Shown piece after piece: positions 60,569 to 64,000 of a stretch of DNA of 64,000 nt. The notes under the pieces are model-generated. The model had not been told where the DNA came from. It saw only the letters and a program-made list of their open reading frames with translations, and did not search any database. The translations under genes and the position numbers were made by a program. This stretch comes from VAZQ01 sp963739385 (lineage in GTDB: Bacteria; Pseudomonadota; Alphaproteobacteria; Rhizobiales; Xanthobacteraceae), in NCBI GenBank assembly GCA_963739385.1, contig CAVUAI010000053.1, forward strand, positions 1 to 64,000, written 5' to 3'. How positions within the stretch are numbered: the stretch's first letter is position 1; every line of letters starts with the position of its first letter.

Positions 60569-61381
60569 CGGATCGCCTCCTCGACGACGACGGGGCCGAT
60601 CCCGCGCAGCAGGTCGCGGCGCATGCGGGCGGAGGCATGGACATCGTCGTAGCCCTCGAGCTCCCAGGCCAGGCGTTCGATCGCGTCCCGCATGCCGGCG
60701 GCGCCGTCGGGCTTGATGCGGCGGACGGCGGGGCGCTCCGCCATCCCGGCGACGCCGATGCGGATGCCGTCGGCAGGCGCGGCGAGCGCGGCGACGGCGA
60801 CGATGGCGAAATCGCCATGCCTGCGCGCCACCTCGCGGAACGCCACGCCCGCGGTCGACGACCGGAAAGCGCACCGCGGTGATCAATTCATCTGCTTCGC
60901 GCGCGGTGGTCAGCATGCCCTGCTGGAACGCGTCAGCTACCAGAACCCGCATACCCCGGCGCGACCGCAGCACGACCTCGCCTTCGAGCAGCGCCAGCGA
61001 CAGCGGAATCTCCGAGGTCGGGTCGGCATGGGCGATGGAGCCGCAAACCGTCCCCTTGTTGCGGGTCTGGAAGTGTCCGACGAAAGGCAGCGCCGCCGCC
61101 AGCAGCGGCAGTTTCGTTGCCAGCGCCGGCCACGCCATCAGCCGGTTCTGCGTGACCGCCGCGCCGACCTCGATCTTGCCGTCGGCCTCGCGGATCACGT
61201 CGAGCTCGGGAATGCGGGTGATATCGATCAACACGGCGGGCTCGACCACACGCAGGTTGAGCATCGCCAGCAGCGTCTGGCCGCCGGCAAGCACGCGCGC
61301 GTCGTCGCCGTGCTCGGCCAGCAGCGCGACCGCCTCGTCGACCGTATCAGGGCGCGCGTAGTCGAACGGACGCGGCTTCAT
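60556..61381 (-). pseudogene. Molybdenum hydroxylase FAD subunit, frameshifted
   Basis: The frame from ATG 61381 encodes the FAD-binding start (PFDYARPDTVDEAVALLAE), the AGGQTLLAML loop and GTVCGSIAHADPTSE, then stays open after FPVVDRG without continuing the family. The last third of the subunit, VAFREVARRHGDFAIVAV onward, is in a different frame and ends IRCAA. The span is 826 bases, one more than a multiple of three. Removing one G from GGG near 60850 would restore about 274 residues. The upstream molybdopterin subunit overlaps by ATGA, so the operon structure is intact. It could be error or decay. Confidence 0.85.
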
Positions 61382-63822
61382 CGACGGTCTCCAGCCGCGG
61401 ACGCGGCAATGTCCGGCGGACCCGGCTCCGGTCCCGCCATCAGCGCGTGGATGCGCCGCGGCGTGGCGGGAAGCTGCACGTCCTTGATGGCGAGCGCATC
61501 GGCGATGGCGTTGGCGATGCACGCCGGGACGCTCATGCAGTTGCCTTCGGCCAGTCCCTTGGCGCCGAGCGGAGTGAGCGGCGACGGCGTCTCCTGGTGC
61601 AGCATCTCCACCGGCGGGATCTCCGCGACGGTCGGGACGAGATAGTCCGCGAAGGTCCCGGTCAGGAACTGACCGGCGTCGTCGTAGACGAACTCCTCGT
61701 AGAGCGCGGCGGCGATGCCCTGCACGAAGGCGCCGCGCATCTGCCCATTGGCGATCATCGGATTGAGCAGGCGCCCGGCGTCGTGCATCGAGACGTAGCG
61801 GTCGACACGCACCTGCCAGGTCAGCGGATCGATTTCGACTCCGCACATGTCGAAGACGAAGCCATAGGTGAGCGACGTGTTGATGCGATCGTCGCTCGAC
61901 GGCGGCTCGAGCTCGGGCGGCGACCACACTGCGGTCTCGCGCAACGCCGGTGCCATGCCCTCGGGCAGCATGACCGGCGACCAATGCGAGGTGCCGGCGA
62001 CGCGCCCGAACGGCAAGGCGTTGTCGGGGTTGCTGCGGCTGCGAATCTTGCCGCCGGCAAGCTCGATGTCTTCCGGCAGGACGTTGAGCTGCTTGGCCGC
62101 GATGCCTTTGAGCTTGTCCGCCATGCGCTCGGCGGCGAGATGCGCGGCTACCGCCGTCCCCGGGGTGAAGCGGCAGGAATAGGTGCCGGCGGCGATCGAC
62201 CATTGGTCCTTGGCGGTGTCCATCTCCAGCACGACGTTGATGTCGTCGGGCGCAAGTCCGAGCCGCTCGGCCACGATCTGCGACAGCACGGTCGCATGGC
62301 CCTGCCCCTGCACGGTGACGTCGGCCGTGACCGACACCGCGCCGAGCGGGTCGACATTGACGGTGACCATGGAGACCGCGCCGTTCTTGGGACCGGCTTT
62401 GTCGCGCGCTTCCGGGGTGAGCAAGGTCGAGAGATAGCCCATGTTGGACATGCCGGGCTCGATCACGACGGCGAAGCCGATGCCGTAGCGACGGCCGGCG
62501 GCGCGCGCGGCATCGCGGCGGCGCCTGAGCTCGGCGAGACGCCCCTCCCCCGTCGCGGTCTCGACCGCGCGCAGGTAGTCGCCGGAATCGTAGAGCGAGC
62601 CGGCGGCGGCCTTGTAGGGAAACTTCTCCTTGGGGATCAGGTTGCGCTTGATCACGTCGAGGTGGTCGAGTCCGAGCTCGACCGCGATGCGCTGCACCAG
62701 CCGCTCCAGCGCGAGATAGAGCTGCGGACCGCCGAAGCCGCGGATCAGGCTCGCCGGCATCTTGTTGGTCAGCACCACGCGGTTGGTGACGTCCACGTTG
62801 CGGATGTCGTAGGCGCCCGTCACCGCGCCATGCATGCGGTAGAGCGGTCCCGGCATCGGCGCGCGCAGGAAGGCGCCGTAATCCTCGAGCTGATCGAGCC
62901 GCAGCGCCAGGATGCGCCCGTCCCTGGTGACCGCGGCTTCGATCTCGGTGATGCGATTGGGCCCGGAGCTGGCGGCGAGGAGATGCTCGAGCCGGTCCTC
63001 GACCCATTTGACCGGGCGGCCGGTGACGCGCGCGGCGATCGCGGCCAGCACAATGTAAGGGAACACCGAGAGCTTGATGCCGAAGCTGCCGCCGCTGTCC
63101 GGCGGGATGCGCAGCCGGAGTTTCGGGCCGGCGACGCGCAACGCGCGCGCCATCACCGGATGGGTGCTGAACGGCCCCTGAAAATTCGCCAGCACGTCGT
63201 AGCTCTGGTCGGCCGGCCGGTATTCGGCCACGACGACGTAGCACTCCATCGGCGTGAAGGAATTGCGGGGATACTCGCAGGTGAGCGCGACGCGGGCGTC
63301 GGCCTGCGCGAACGCGGCCCTGGTGTCGCCGTAGGAGAAGTTGCGCACCGAAATCTCGTTGGTCTTGGCCTCCGCGTGCAGCAGCGGCGCCGACGGCGCG
63401 CGCGCGGCCTGCGGATCGATCACGGCCGCCAGCGGCTCGTAATCGACGCGCACGAGATCGGCCGCGTCCTCCGCCAGGTAACGCGTCTCGGCCACGACCA
63501 GCGCCACCGCCTCGCCGACATAGCGCACGCGCTCGACGGCGAGCGACCATTGATTGACCGGCGCCTTGAGCGCGATCAGGAACGGATCGGAGAGTTTTTT
63601 GACCTCCTCGCCGGTGATGACGGCCCAGACGCCGTCCTGTGCCAGCGCCGCGCTGGCATCGATGCCGGCAATCGTGGCGTGCGCGTGGGGCGAGCGGATG
63701 ACATGCGCGTGCAGGGTCCCGGCCGGCACGGGCAGGTCATCGGCATAGCGTCCGTGCCCCGACAGCAGGGCCGGATCTTCCTTGCGGAGGACGGGAACAC
63801 CCAAGAACTGCGACACACTCAC
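61378..63822 (-). CDS. Molybdenum hydroxylase large subunit (molybdopterin-binding)
   Basis: An 814-residue catalytic subunit of the xanthine dehydrogenase family. Landmarks are RYADDLPVPAGTLHAHVIRSPHAHA, the PPDSGGSFGIK loop, IRGFGGPQ, TVQGQGHAT (pterin contact) and the catalytic Glu in LGAKGLAEGN. The AYxCSFR active-site loop of CO dehydrogenase is missing, so CO oxidation is unlikely; hydroxylation of an aromatic N-heterocycle or aldehyde is more likely. It starts at GTG 63822, or at GTG 63816 with a better GAGGTGA spacing. It heads the operon; the 178 bases upstream to the window edge hold no clear promoter. Confidence 0.92.
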   Translation of the reverse strand: MSVSQFLGVPVLRKEDPALLSGHGRYADDLPVPAGTLHAHVIRSPHAHATIAGIDASAALAQDGVWAVITGEEVKKLSDPFLIALKAPVNQWSLAVERVRYVGEAVALVVAETRYLAEDAADLVRVDYEPLAAVIDPQAARAPSAPLLHAEAKTNEISVRNFSYGDTRAAFAQADARVALTCEYPRNSFTPMECYVVVAEYRPADQSYDVLANFQGPFSTHPVMARALRVAGPKLRLRIPPDSGGSFGIKLSVFPYIVLAAIAARVTGRPVKWVEDRLEHLLAASSGPNRITEIEAAVTRDGRILALRLDQLEDYGAFLRAPMPGPLYRMHGAVTGAYDIRNVDVTNRVVLTNKMPASLIRGFGGPQLYLALERLVQRIAVELGLDHLDVIKRNLIPKEKFPYKAAAGSLYDSGDYLRAVETATGEGRLAELRRRRDAARAAGRRYGIGFAVVIEPGMSNMGYLSTLLTPEARDKAGPKNGAVSMVTVNVDPLGAVSVTADVTVQGQGHATVLSQIVAERLGLAPDDINVVLEMDTAKDQWSIAAGTYSCRFTPGTAVAAHLAAERMADKLKGIAAKQLNVLPEDIELAGGKIRSRSNPDNALPFGRVAGTSHWSPVMLPEGMAPALRETAVWSPPELEPPSSDDRINTSLTYGFVFDMCGVEIDPLTWQVRVDRYVSMHDAGRLLNPMIANGQMRGAFVQGIAAALYEEFVYDDAGQFLTGTFADYLVPTVAEIPPVEMLHQETPSPLTPLGAKGLAEGNCMSVPACIANAIADALAIKDVQLPATPRRIHALMAGPEPGPPDIAASAAGDRR

Positions 63823-64000
63823 CTCAACCTGTACCCGGAGGAGCAGCGCGAAAACCGGAGCGGCGATGCCACGTAGCGGAGCCGTTCCTGCATTTCGCCA
63901 TAGCGCGTCGAGGGCACGCGTGAACGTGCTCTAGGCTCCCTGCGGCCTGTCACTCTATAAGTCAACGCCCGGGCGGGCAAACCGCAACCCATGCGCAACG

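Noticed and set aside
61378..63822. Aerobic CO dehydrogenase large subunit
   Set aside because: The AYxCSFR active-site loop is absent, so the protein belongs to the wider xanthine-dehydrogenase-like group.
1..64000. tRNA, rRNA or prophage signals
   Set aside because: I saw no T-loop/acceptor pattern, no rRNA-like stretch and no phage structural genes by reading; a covariance-model search would be decisive.

Overview
This 64 kb, high-GC window looks like the chromosome of an alphaproteobacterium of the Bradyrhizobium/Rhodopseudomonas type (Hyphomicrobiales). The reasons are the PhyR-NepR-EcfG general stress switch, which is confined to Alphaproteobacteria, the many orphan ABC and TctC solute-binding proteins, and intergenic repeats with GAGCATGATC ends. 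That placement is inferred from gene content; there is no rRNA gene here. I see no tRNA, rRNA, CRISPR array or prophage.

Layout. 0-5.5 kb: an HD phosphohydrolase, two tandem pstS paralogues, a small orphan gene and the sensor kinase phoR, without pstCAB, phoU or phoB. 5.5-13.3 kb: four tandem Tat-type orphan ABC solute-binding genes plus a 3' relic of another, cut by an IS110-family element, then an SDR-fold protein without catalytic Tyr/Lys and a fifth binding-protein paralogue. 13.5-16.9 kb: a SAM-cyclase-AAA-TPR signalling protein. 17-20.6 kb: a phnDCEE phosphonate transporter behind a four-repeat Pho box. 20.7-24.5 kb: a lipid-flippase-like membrane protein, a frameshifted Tat hydrolase and dctA. 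24.5-30.5 kb: a cobalamin uptake operon (riboswitch, methyltransferase, btuB, btuF, btuC, btuD). 30.6-35.6 kb: a haloacetate dehalogenase-like hydrolase, a TctC binding protein, an L,D-transpeptidase and an ornithine cyclodeaminase-like protein.

35.6-42.4 kb is a general stress response island: phyR diverges from nepR-ecfG across two back-to-back EcfG-type promoters (GGAAC-N16-CGTT). Two small membrane-protein genes (DUF1328 and DUF3309) carry the same promoter motif. A DUF883-like gene, a csbD relic and an HWE histidine kinase that could feed PhyR lie alongside. 42.4-53.7 kb is mixed: a LivK-type binding protein, a small pentapeptide-repeat protein, a putative Cys hydrolase, a B12-binding radical SAM enzyme, SGNH, SDR, ICMT and lipase genes, an AEC transporter, DUF4170 and isocitrate lyase.

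54.0-63.8 kb is one minus-strand catabolic cluster: a three-subunit molybdenum hydroxylase, a cupin, an amidohydrolase, an acyl-CoA ligase, a YciI-like protein, a hydroxyisobutyrate-dehydrogenase-like protein and an extradiol-dioxygenase-like protein. It resembles a ring-degradation pathway whose substrate I cannot name. It is the best candidate for undescribed biology here.

Four otherwise well-conserved genes (near 22.20, 55.36, 57.83 and 60.85 kb) each contain a frameshift equivalent to one extra base. The shared sign suggests sequence error at least as strongly as gene decay.
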